A stretch of 64,000 nucleotides of DNA. Source: Morinoia aosen. Its lineage: Eukaryota > Arthropoda > Malacostraca > Amphipoda > Talitridae. A program made the translations under genes and the position numbers. Below the pieces are notes generated by a model. That model made no database searches and was not told where the DNA came from. It worked only from the letters and a program-made list of their open reading frames with translations. Each line of letters starts with the position of its first letter. Positions within the stretch are counted from its first letter, which is position 1. Positions 46,201 to 58,200 of this stretch are shown here, piece by piece. The stretch lies in assembly GCA_030386875.1 (NCBI GenBank), contig CM059572.1, positions 36,577,732 to 36,641,731 of the forward strand, in the 5' to 3' direction.

Positions 46201-49200
46201 AGAAGGGGGAGGACCGCGACGAGAGGCGCTGGATCGAGAAGCAGAACAAGGCCGAGCGGGCCGTGCGGCGCAAGGAGGAGTCGGCGCGCATCAGGAAACT
46301 CGTCGACAACGCTTACAAGCTCGACCCTAGGGTCATCAAGTGGGTGGTGGGGTCATCCAGTGGGTGATGGGGTCATCCAGTGGGTGATGGGGTCATCCAG
46401 TGGGTGATGGGGTCATCCAGTGGGTGATGGGGTCATCCAGTGGGTGATGGGGTCATCCAGTGGGTGATGGGGTCATCCAGTGGGTGATGGGGTCATCCAG
46501 TGGGTGATGGGGTCATCAAGTGGGTGGTGGGGTCATCAAGTGGGTGCTGGGGTCATCAAGTGGGTGCTGGGGTCATCAAGTGGGTGCTGGGGTCATCAAG
46601 TGGGTGCTGGGGTCATCAAGTGGGTGATGGGGTCATCCAGTGGGTGATGGGGTCATCCAGTGGGTGATGGGGTCATCCAGTGGGTGATGGGGTCATCAAG
46701 TGGGTGGTGGGGTCATCCAGTGGGTGATGGGGTCATCCAGTGGGTGATGGGGTCATCAAGTGGGTGGTGGGGTCATCAAGTGGGTGGTGGGGTCATCAAG
46801 TGGGTGGTGGGGTCATCAAGTGGGTGGTGGGGTCATCAAGTGGGTGGTGGGGTCATCAAGTGGGTGGTGGGGTCATCAAGTGGGTGGTGGGGTCATCAAG
46901 TGGGTGGTGGGGTCATCAAGTGGGTGGTGGGGTCATCAAGTGGGTGATGGGGTCAAGTGGGTGGTGGGGTCATCAAGTGGGTGGTGGGGTCATCAAGTGG
47001 GTGGTGGGGTCATCAAGTGGGTGGTGGGGTCATCAAGTGGGTGATGGGGTCATCAAGTGGGTGATGGGGTCATCAAGTGGGTGGTGGGGTCATCAAGTGG
47101 GTGATGGGGTCATCAAGTGGGTGGTGGGGTCATCAAGTGGGTGGTGGGGTCATCAAGTGGGTGCTGGGGTCATCAAGTGGGTGCTGGGATCATCAAGTGG
47201 GTGCTGGGGTCATCAAGTGGGTGCTGGGGTCATCAAGTGGGTGCTGGGGTCATCAAGTGGGTGCTGGGGTCATCAAGTGGGTGCTGGGGTCATCAAGTGG
47301 GTGCTGGGGTCATCAAGTGGGTGCTGGGGTCATCAAGTGGGTGCTGGGGTCATCAAGTGGGTGCTGGGGTCATCAAGTGGGTGCTGGGGTCATCAAGTGG
47401 GTGGTGGGGTCATCAAGTGGGTGCTGGGGTCATCAAGTGGGTGCTGGGGTCATCAAGTGGGTGGTGGGGTCATCAAGTGGGTGATGGGGTCAAGTGGGTG
47501 ATGGCTTCTGTTCACTGGCCTTTGTTGCGTTGTCTTCCTGTGATGCCATCAAACTTAACCCTGTGTCGACAACTGTTATTTTTTAAAAATCTTTTAGGAA
47601 ATCATGCACATTGTTCTTATTTATGAAAAGTTTATATCTACTGCGTTTCATTAATGATAACTATCAGAGCATAGTATTATTTTTTCAATTTAACGGGCCG
47701 TTTTCATTATTGATAATTTGAGAGAAATTACCATAATTCAAGACCCCTAAAATTTGGTCATTGTAGAATTACGAGCACTTCCTTTGCAAAAGAAGAAGCA
47801 TTTTATATACTTCTAAGGTCGTGGTATTGTACAGTATTTTGACTTGGTATGCTCTACTTTGAAATTCATACATTCCCAATCATGCCAGTTTGATCTTAAT
47901 GCTTGCCCTTTGACTACATGACAAATAAAATATCAGGCACTATAGCAGGTGACGGAAACGAAGTAGGTTTACGAGAATTTATTGATAAACAAAACGAATC
48001 CTAGTCTTGGGTAACCGAGGATAAGGGGAGTGTTGTGCACCCCATCAGCGCGCTCAGAAACCCCAGTGCCTGACACAACTGTCGGGAGAGAAAACCGAAT
48101 ACTATTAGAAATTACGTTTCAGCGTAAATATTGAATAACAATTAAGTTCATTGAGGACGGTGGCCGTCTAGCGGTCCACGCAAGTCGCGTAATTTAGTAA
48201 TAGTAACAAAGTAATTAAGTTCGGTGGCCGACTAGCGGTCCACGTAAATAAAGTAATGTATTGAAGTACTCAATACAGCAATTCAGTAATTCAAAGTTAT
48301 TGAGAATTTGAGTAATTAAGTTATTTAGTAATTCAAGTAATTTAATAATCAAGTTTCTCTCCTATTTATAATTTAAGGTTGACGAGACTGACAGAAACTG
48401 CTCGACAGACAAATATGAAATGGTGCTGACCATAACTATGTCTCACCATCGAATAGGCAGTAGTGTCTCTCAGCCGTCCAGAGACGAGGAGACGGGATGA
48501 GCATCGTAGCGCAGCGTAGGGGAGGTTGAGGAGGAGAGCTTAGCCGGCCATGGTCGCTCCCAGGTCCATCACTAAGGTTTGCAGGCCGTTACGATGGTCA
48601 GGTCGTAACTCCGAGATGGCGCACAAATGCTCGGTTGGTGAAGAAACTAACCGTGCAGTCCCACAGTCACAACGCACCATTTGCACTGGTGTAAGCTGCA
48701 GACACTCGACACGAGATTATAAGTTATAGGCCACAACGAACACTTCAATTGATAAAGTTCAGCTGCCGTAGTAAATTATAGTCGAAATCAGAGCTATAGA
48801 AGTGAATTCGCTAGTGAATCGGGTGAATCTGCCTCTGTGGCGCCGAGAATGCTCAGAGGTGAGCAGCCGCGGCCGATTTTTATACTTCGTCTTAATGATT
48901 AGAGAAACATAGAAAAGGTCAGCGCCATAAATTTTAAATTGATAATTGAATTTGAAAAAATAAATGAAGTTAAGGTTTTTGAATATAAGTAAATTATGAG
49001 ATGGTTATTGACCTTAAAATTAACTTCAGTGAATTTTCTTCACTACACGAGTGTTTCAGGAGCGTTACAGCGTTGGGTTACTTGTGTATATGATTTATAA
49101 TAGTAATACATGTAACTCCTGAGTTTTGATCGTGGTATTCTGCGGAGATGGGCATCACTGTCCGTACCTGGAAAGTAGAGCTCTGACATGGCGGTTGGTT

Positions 49201-52200
49201 GTTGTGCATTTGTGTAAATTTGCTTGTATGTACCCATCTGTAAGTGCTTGGCAAGTAGCTGAGTAGCATAAGAAACGCGAATAATTTTATTCTGTCATTG
49301 TTAATGAAAACAATCTTATTCTTTGTAAATAAATCACTGTCTTGGCAAAGAGAGGAAGTATTCATTTGTTGGAAAATAATGCTATTTATAACATGGTGCG
49401 TCTTTCGTCTGTGGGCTGCTGGATGTTATTTTGGAGTTTGACTGATTACTAGGTTGCGTAGCACTCACTGGGGGACTATATTCACTTATTTTTCTCTGCT
49501 ATTTACTGAAATTATTCAAACATGAAAGTTTTTTAGTTTTTTCTCACCCATGCGAAATCTAAAATTCAGTTGTAAATTATTTTATTTGTACCACATATTG
49601 AAACCACATACCACATATTACACCATAAGCTAAGAGGGGTTCACGACACTAGAAATGGGCGGAGTATTTTGAGGAACTGCTGAACGTGAGGGATGATAGG
49701 ATTGCGAGAGTAGTAGCTGTTGGAAGTGTTGTTAGAATGCCTGTGTTTGGTGAAGTGAATAGAAGTCGAATAAGAAGTGCAGAGGTGAGATGTGCGTTGG
49801 ATGAAATGAAAAATGGGAAAGCTCCAGGTTTGGATGGTTGCACGGTTGAATGTCTAAAGAAAGGAGGAAATGTGGTTATAGAATGGTTGGTGCGTTTATT
49901 AAATGTGTGTTTCGAGGCTAGTAAAGTGCCGGTTGATTGGAGTAGCGCGTGCGTAGTTCCGTTGTACAAGGGGAAAGGTGACAGGTATGAGTGCAGTAAT
50001 TCTAGGGGTATAAGTCTACTGAGTGTCGTTGGGAAGCTGTATGGAAGAGTGTTGATTGGAAGAGTGAGAGTGTTGACGGATCGTGTGCTTCCTGAAGAAC
50101 AGTGTGGTTTTAGGTGTGGTAGAGGTTGTGTGGATCAAATGTTTGCTGTGAGGCAGGTGAATGAAAAGTACTTATTAAAGGGAAAGGATGTATATTGGGC
50201 ATTTATGGATCTAGAGAAGGCGTATGACAGAGTGGATCGCGAGGCTTTATGGCAAGTGGTAAGTTTGTATGGAGTGGGTGGGAGACTGTTGAATGCGATC
50301 AAGAGTTTCTACATTGATAGCAGAGCATGTGTGAGAGTAGGGAATGAGGTGAGTGAATGGTTCCCAGTTGTGACAGGTGTGAGACAGGGATGTGTGATGT
50401 CGACGTGGTTGTTTAACTTGTTTATGGATGGTGTGGTGAGAGAAGTGAATGCCAGAGTGTTGGGAAAAGGTGCGCAGTTGGTGGGACGAAATGGTATGTA
50501 TTGGGAAGTGTGTCAGCTGTTGTTTGCAGATGATACAGCGCTTGTGGCTGATTCAGAGGAAAAACTGAGGAGACTGGTTACAGAGTTTGGTAGAGTGTGC
50601 GAAAGGCGGAAATTGAGGGTAAATGTGAATAAAAGTAAGGTGATGAGATGTTCAAGAGGTGGAGTGTTTGGAACTTTGGATGTGAGGTTGAATGGGGAAG
50701 TTTTAGAGGAGGTAGAGCATTTTAGGTACCTCGGGTCGGATGTGACTGTTAAGGATAGTATGGAAGTAGAGGTGAAGCATCGAGTGAGTGAAGGTTGTAA
50801 GACATTGGGTGCAATGAGGAAAGTTTTTGAATGCAGGAGTTTGAGTATGAATGCTAAGAGGGGACTGTATGAAAGTTTGATTGTGCCAGTTTTGTTGTAT
50901 GGAGCAGAGTCCTGGGGGTTGAGAGCAGCTGAGAGGAGGAAGTTGGATGTGTTTGAGATGAAGTGTTTGAGGAGCATGTATGGAGTAACTAGAAGAGATA
51001 GGATCAGGAATGAGTTGGTTAGGGAGCAGACGGGTGTTATCAAAAAGTTGAGCAGGCGAGTGGATGAAAGAGTGCTTGGATGGTTTGGGCATGTAGAAAG
51101 AATGAATGTTGAGCGGCTGGTGAAAAAGATATATATGTCGGAAGTGAGTGGTCTTCGAACGCGAGGTAGACCACGGATGAGTTGGATGGATGGGGTGCGA
51201 CGTGCTTTGTATGAGAGGGGTCTGACTGTGGACGTGGCGAGAGGGATGGCTGCGGACAGAAGTGAGTGGGGGAAGTGTATAAGGAGGTAATTTTATTTTT
51301 GACGCGTTACTGGAAGCTGCCCGCGTGTGATGGGGTTGACCGGTCATGTGCGGGGGAGGGGCTGCACTCAATGAAACGGTCGGGGTAAACCAGCTGTGGC
51401 TGTCGGGCCTGACTGTGGAAGGTGGTTGTGCTGGGCTGCTGCTGATCCTGGCAGTTCAGGTGCGGCCAGCGCTGCCTCTCTCGCCTCCTAGTGACTAAGT
51501 GTGGTGATTGTGGCCTGCTGTCGGCTACCCTCCCATGGGGAGGATAAGCCCGGTATATGTATGTATGTACATATTGAAACAAAGCATTATCATAATTTTG
51601 CATTGAATATCATGATCGTTTGGATACTTTTTCAAAACTTATCATGGAACAATAACCAAAAGCCTGTAACTTTGTTATATCATGACTCCATAACTCAATT
51701 GTTAAATTCTATCCATGTTTGGTGCAGGTTCCGAGAAGCGGAGCGCGAGAAGAAGATGGCGGTGAAGCGAGCGAAGCAAGAGGCCGCGCGGCAGCGGGAG
51801 GAGCAGGAGGTCCAGGTGGGTGCTTTGTGTTGTAACTTGTTCAACTCCGGTCTTGCTTGGTGGCTCTTGCAGACTGGTTAGCTCTTAGTAGCCCTCCGAG
51901 ACAAGATGATATAGGGCAGGGCTTCTCAACCGGGGTTACATTTAACTTCATGTGTTAAAATATAGAATATGTATCTCCATACATGATACAACCGTGATAA
52001 ATATATATCATTATTAACCATTAAGTGTATTGTTACGGTTTCTTGAACCTTAAACTGTGCTGGGGGTACTTGAAGATACACCATAAGCTAAGAGGGGTTC
52101 ACGACACTAGAAAGGTTGAGAAGCCCTGAAATAGGGCATCACTGTTGGGATCTGGGAAACTATGGCTCTGGCATGGCTGCTGGTTGTTGTGTATGTGTGC

Positions 52201-55200
52201 TGGTTTCATGCATCTTGACGTGCTTGGTGAATAACTGCTGTAGTTGGCGTGATGCTTTGATAACTAGGAGTCTGGAGGGTATACATCAGTACTTTAATTA
52301 GGGTTCTTAATTATCGCACTACGTAAGAATTTTTGTTTTCTTATGATGGAATAGATTTATTGCTTCATGAAAGTAGTTTAAATTTTGTCCTATGATATTT
52401 TCAGACCGCAAAGAATATGGTGTACTTTAGTATTTATCTTCCTTGTTTTCCTTGTCTTTTAGGAGAGAATACGTAAAGAAGAAGAGGAGCGCGCCAGAAA
52501 AGAAAAAGAAGAAAGTGAACTCAAGGAGAGACTTGCAAGGGAGAAGAAAGAAAGGGAGCAGATGAAGAAGCAGCTTCGCGTCGAGAGGAAGGTGAGTCTC
52601 CTCTCTAACTGAATAATTCTCCTTGTAACTTAGGTTTTGCCTATTTCTAGGTTTTGTATTTTTGCGTATTTTTTATGCAACGTAGGTTTTGCGGATTTTT
52701 TACATTGCGTGAAGGTAGTAAAAGATTTATTGTATTTTTCTGCTTCAGTTACCCTTTGCTTACCGAGTTCAAACCATTTACTTTTGAGTTTGGAAGTAGT
52801 GCAACTTTGGCGTCTGTGCATTGCGGTAATTTTGTGTCTTTATGTTTATTAAAGGAAATCAAACGAGGCAAGTTTATTCTGACACAGTTCATTCCATGCA
52901 AAAAGCAATGGAACTTATAAAATATATACCGTACGAACAGAGTTGCTTATTTTATGGTTTTTATTTTTCTAATGTATTTGCGGATATATTAAATTACAGA
53001 TGGATAAGAGTAATCAAGCCATTTTTAAGATTAACTAACTTGTATATTTTTTTCTAGTAAACATGAGAATACTTATTAAATACATAATATATCTTCCTTG
53101 CAGACAATGAGAGATATGTGCAAAGGTGCTGATTACTTCATCGTGGAGGAGAAGGACCGAGTGCAGGTGAGCTGCTGCTGCTGTTACTCTTCATTCTCCT
53201 GTTATTTCAACCAATCATATTTTGATGTGTCTGTAGTAATTATTCATTGCAATAATTGATTCTGACTTGTATAGAAGACAAATCGCGCGGAAATTCTTCC
53301 CTCACGCGATAGTAAAATCACGTGGCGACGTCCCAGTTTTTCTACCGCTGAAAAAGAAGTCTTTCATTGTATTGTAGCATAAGATTGAACAATAGTTATT
53401 CTACCGTTTAAAATGAAATTTTGCTATTTTTTCATCGGAGTAAGATACGGTGATGACCGTTGTGGTAACCTTACTTTTCCGTCAAAGTAAGAGATGGTAA
53501 CGGCCATTGCGGAAACCTTACTTTTTCATCAAAGTAAGATACAGTGATGAACGTTACGGTAACCTAACTTTTTCATCAAAGTAAGATACGGTAACCATGT
53601 TTATGGTGACCGTGCAGGCGATGATGGACGTGGAGACACTGTGTGACGGGCTCCAGCTGCTGCAGCTCAAGGACCTCATCTCCCGCGTCACAGAGGCCAA
53701 GGACAGCAAAGAAGAGACCAGGAAGATCATCAAACAAGAGGCTAGTTCCTTCATTGTGTTTTGGCTGTGAAGTTCAGTGTGGTTATGGTAATCCTGAGAA
53801 AGTAGTGGGAGAATAGAGGGCGGTTTTGATGAATTACTTGTCTCGAGTAATGTGGAATTGTTTCAGATGTTGAAGCAAATCTAGCCTAAAGCCTGAGTCA
53901 AAATGTAGTTGGAAGTTTAGTTTTGTCCTATAATGAAATAGGATCTTGATGACTTGAAAGTAGTGTGGTTAAACTCGAATTTAACGAGTCTGTGCTCAAC
54001 TTAGTAGTATATACCAAAACCACTGCCGGTCTTTTTCAAAACCTCCTCTTCCAAATCAATTCCAAACACTTTCAAACCAATTCCAAGAGCGCATCTCGTC
54101 TAAGCTATTTCTGTTCACGTGACTCTAACTTCCTTCATTTTGCAGGTGAACGACTTGCGTTCAGGGAAGCTCACCAACATCAACATTGCGAACATGAACC
54201 AAAACAACTACGGCCACACAAACGGCACTCACAAGAACTCGACAACGAGCAGCGCCAGCAGCAGCAACTCCAACAGCCGCAGCAGCAGCGCGGCGAGTGC
54301 AGACAAGGAGTGGTCCGTTGATGAGCTCCAGCTCCTCATCAAAGCCGTCAACCTCTTCCCTGCCGGCACTGCAAAGAGGTGAGCGTGCAGCTGGTGACAC
54401 CATGGTAAAGGATACAGCTGTTGTGTGTCTGGGAATTGGCGTTCTTAGGGAGAAAATGTTGAGGTTCCAAGCTGAGAATAGCAAGTAGGCTCACACCTCT
54501 TCCCTGCTGGCACTGCCAAAAGGTGATCGTGAAGCTTGTAAAATCCCTCAGGGGAATGGAAGTATTGTGTGTAGAGGAATTAGTATTTGCGTGGGGCTGG
54601 TAACATCCCTCAGGGGGATAGAGCTGTTGTATGTGTGGGAATTAGCGTTCTCAATGTTGAGATTCCAAGCTGAAGGTTGAGAAGTCTCACCCCTCTTTCC
54701 TGCTGGCACTGCCAAGAGGTGAGCATGGGGCTGTAACCTTCTTGAAAACTACTACTGCTAGGGAAATTAGCGTCCTTAGGGAAAAAAATGTTGAGGTTCC
54801 AATTTGAAGGTTACGTAGGCTTCTTGAAATAGAATAGGTTTTTTTATTTTTTCCTAGTGATGAACTTTCTTTTTTTGTTAGGTTTTTTATTTTTTGCGGT
54901 GAACTGTCTTTTTTTGGTAACTGCTGTCCTTTTTTTAAAACCTATCCCTGTCTTCATAAACTTTTATCTTGTTACATATACTTCCTAACTCACTGTTTTT
55001 ATGCGCAAGAGATCTTGCGTGGGAACACACCTAGTCCATAGATTCCTCATTTGAACTTTGCAGTAAATAGGGTCTTTCTTCTTCCTCTTTTTGGAGTACC
55101 TTTGTAGTTAGGAATACCTTCTTTGGGAGACTCGGTCTGAATTATATAATCTAATGTACATGGGAACGGTTCTCTTGGGTTTATCTGTTTCTGTGTTGCC

Positions 55201-58200
55201 CACGAGACATGTAGTATTGAATTTTTCGATATTTCACCTTTTTTCTGTTAATCTCCCTTATGTAGTGTATCGTCGGTCTTTCATTGCCAAGCCAATGGTG
55301 GTATTAGATAACTACTACTATTTTCTAGCATAGAACTTGAATATTGCGAGATCAGATCGGTGTTACGTTCTTCGGTGCTTTCCTCATTCCTTAAACATAA
55401 GGAACAGTATAAAACTACATGCGAAATTTTTTTTCATGTGAAGTGAAGAATTTATCAGTGTTCATGAGATGGGTGTAATTGGCAATGCTCAACTACTTTT
55501 CTTTTTAAATATTTGAGGGATTTATTTGCAATGCTTTTTTGTACACCGATTACATCAAGGATGTGACATGGCTACTATTTTTATTGAAAAAGCTCAACTC
55601 GTGCACCAGATCTGACTTTGTCACCTCAAATTTTATTTCATTCTTAAACCTTGACATGGCTGCTGTATATATTTATGTATTACTTTTCATTGGGAAAACT
55701 CACCCCGTGCACCATCCATTGTTCCATCCCTTAAAATCTTATTTAGTTCTCAAACCTACACAAAGATGGCAAATAATGTTAGTGTCAAACCTTTGGAAAG
55801 ATTTTTGGATGCAAGCAATGTTAACGCAAACGTTTGATCTGTAACTGTTTGCTTGTCCAGATGGGATGTGGTGGCGAAGTACCTGTGCCAGCACGGCCCC
55901 AACAAAGACACTCGGTCCTCCAAAGAGGTGCTGCAGAAGGCAAAGGAACTCCAGAATAGCGACGCCAGCGCCCTCAAGGAGGCCGCCAACAAGGGCACCG
56001 CAGCCAACTCCATCAGCAGCGAAAAGAAGGCAGAGAAGCTCGAGAAGAGAGAGGGCTCGTCCATGTCTTGCCAGGCTTCAGAGCGACTGGAGAGTGAGTA
56101 CTCAGGAGAAGCATGTACCAGGACTTTATTTTTTTCTTTTTCTTTTTCTTTTGAAAGTAAGTAGGTACTCGGGGGAAAGTATGTACCTGAAATTTTTTAT
56201 GAAAGTGAGTACTTGGGGAAAGCTCTTCCCTATACCATCACATTTGTTTTTACCTGTTTCTCTGTCTTATGACTCTACATTCGTTTCATTTGAAGTTCAC
56301 TAGGTGCAATATGTCGAGATGCAATAGAACAGCAAACGTTTCATGTCATTTTGCACTCGTGTTCTGACCCTCGGTTTAGTGTGAGCGTGTGCTAAAATTA
56401 CATGTCCCGTAAGTCAGAAAATGAGAAGCCGTCAAATCCTGTACTATAATTTTTTCTCATTTAGACCTAGTTCTCCTGCAGAATCTTCTACTGTTTTATT
56501 AAAGTAAGCTTTTTTACTTGTATTATTTCCAGGTATATTGTTCAGACTGAGCCATTGGTTGAAGCCTCATCATGTTTCTGAAATATTTCTACTCCATTAT
56601 ATTCATTTTCATAAATATTCGCCCAGTGCTTCAAGAACAAAAAAGCGAGTCCAGGAATTCACTCATTTACCATCACACTGGCGGTTCAACACATGTGGAG
56701 TGGCGATTGGTGTCTGTGAGCTTGAATGACTTTAGCTCTGCATTTCCTGCTGACAGACCCGTGCTGCGTTATCGTCCTTGTGTTTTCTGGCAGACTCGTC
56801 AAATCCCAAGTATCACCTCGACGTTTATATCATTTTTGTTATAATGGATCTCTTTGGGTATTTGCCCTCTTGTTGTTTACGTGGTCGTGTCACTAACGCG
56901 GGTATCATCTCGACGTTTCAATCTTTTTGGGTAAAATGGGTGACTAAGCATTAGGTATCTTGCCCTCTTCCTTGTTGTTGGTATGGGCGTGTCAGTAACG
57001 CCACTAGCCCTCCAGCAACCTCTTAATCATTATCTTCATTTGTTACCTCTTTCTCAACTGTTTTATTGTGATCCTAACTTTTGTATCTCATTTTCAAATT
57101 ATGTTGTGTTTGGCCTCCAACGAAACTATTGAGGTGTTTATTATCTACAACTCATGTAAGTACCAATGCCTCAAATCAATTCCTAATATCCTCGAGGATC
57201 ATACCTAGGTCTTTCAAACTGCTGTCAAGCCCTCTGTGCCCCACAGGAAATAATCATTTAGTTTCACCTGACTTTTATTTTTGTTTGCTTTCCCGAACCC
57301 AAAAAATCTTAACAATTTTATCATTTTCAGCTGCCATGTCTTCATCAAAAAGTAGCTGAGATAGACATCAGTATCACCATCTACCGTAGTCCATCAAATG
57401 TCTTATACCAGGAAGCTCATTAAGTTATCCTTAGTCTCTGAACACAGACATGGTCGTATTCAAACATCTCTCGAGTTCCTTTTCGATCAGACCGAGACTC
57501 TTACTCCTTTGATAGTGCCAAAATATGTTTGTTTTCGAGACGATATGGGAACTTTATTGTATAAAGCAAACTTTTACTTATGCTGTACGAATCAAATATT
57601 TCCTATATGATCCCCTACACCAACCTGTTCCTTTTCATAACCTGAACAATCATTTAAATTTCCTTGTGTACTTTTAGAAATCCAGTCTTGTTACAAAAAC
57701 CGGATCCAAATTGCTCAAATCTTCGTCTTTTCTCACACTGCGCAGCTGCATTATGATATGCTTACACTCGTCATGCATTTATTTTAGCCCGTTTTGAATC
57801 ATACCGAATCTTTAAAGAACTTCTTCTCTGAACTATTAACACTTTGACTGCTACTTCTGCTAAATATTAAGTTCAACGCCAAACTCAAATTTAAAGTCAA
57901 TTGTAGTAAACTATTTTGAAAAAACAAACATGAACTGGATCGTGCCTTCATTTAGCTCTGATTAAGTATTTATGAAAATTGAGTTTGCGAGTATTAGTCG
58001 GTCAGCAGCGTCATGAAAATTGCCTCCGTGTACCACCGGTGACGCACGTCGCAGTCCAAGTGTTAAGTTCTTGTTTTGTATTAGATGTGCGTCTCCTTAT
58101 GGGGCATATGATAAGCAATAAGTTCAGGTTAGTTAGCTTTGTCTATCCTGTGCTGTGGTGATTGGTGCTTATGGGGCAAAGGCCTTTGAGGCTTTGATCT

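Larger units (their letters stand above)
49605..51568 (+). mobile_element. 5'-truncated RTE-type LINE in intron 6
   Basis: ACATATTGAAAC at 49593-49604 and 51569-51580 is a 12-bp target duplication. The element ends in a TATG/TGTA microsatellite (GTATATGTATGTATGT), as is usual for RTE elements. Only the RT part of the ORF is present. At its 5' end, 49619-49655 is identical to 37 bp of the hAT MITE 2.4 kb downstream (52077-52113), which suggests template switching. Confidence 0.88.

Noticed and set aside
46340-47500. CRISPR-like array at the exon 6 border
   Set aside because: Units are contiguous with no unique spacers, and the setting is a eukaryotic intron. It is a minisatellite.
46740-47626. 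Open frames of up to 253 residues with [17 protein letters not shown]-type repeats
   Set aside because: They are open only because the 20-bp minisatellite lacks stops in several phases. They are intronic to DNAJC2, similar frames exist in all three phases, and no start or homology supports them.
50513-51371. Antisense frames of 176 and 222 residues in the RTE LINE
   Set aside because: Mirror images of a long coding frame. The Ser/Pro/His-rich composition is what reverse-complement coding gives, and no domain is seen.
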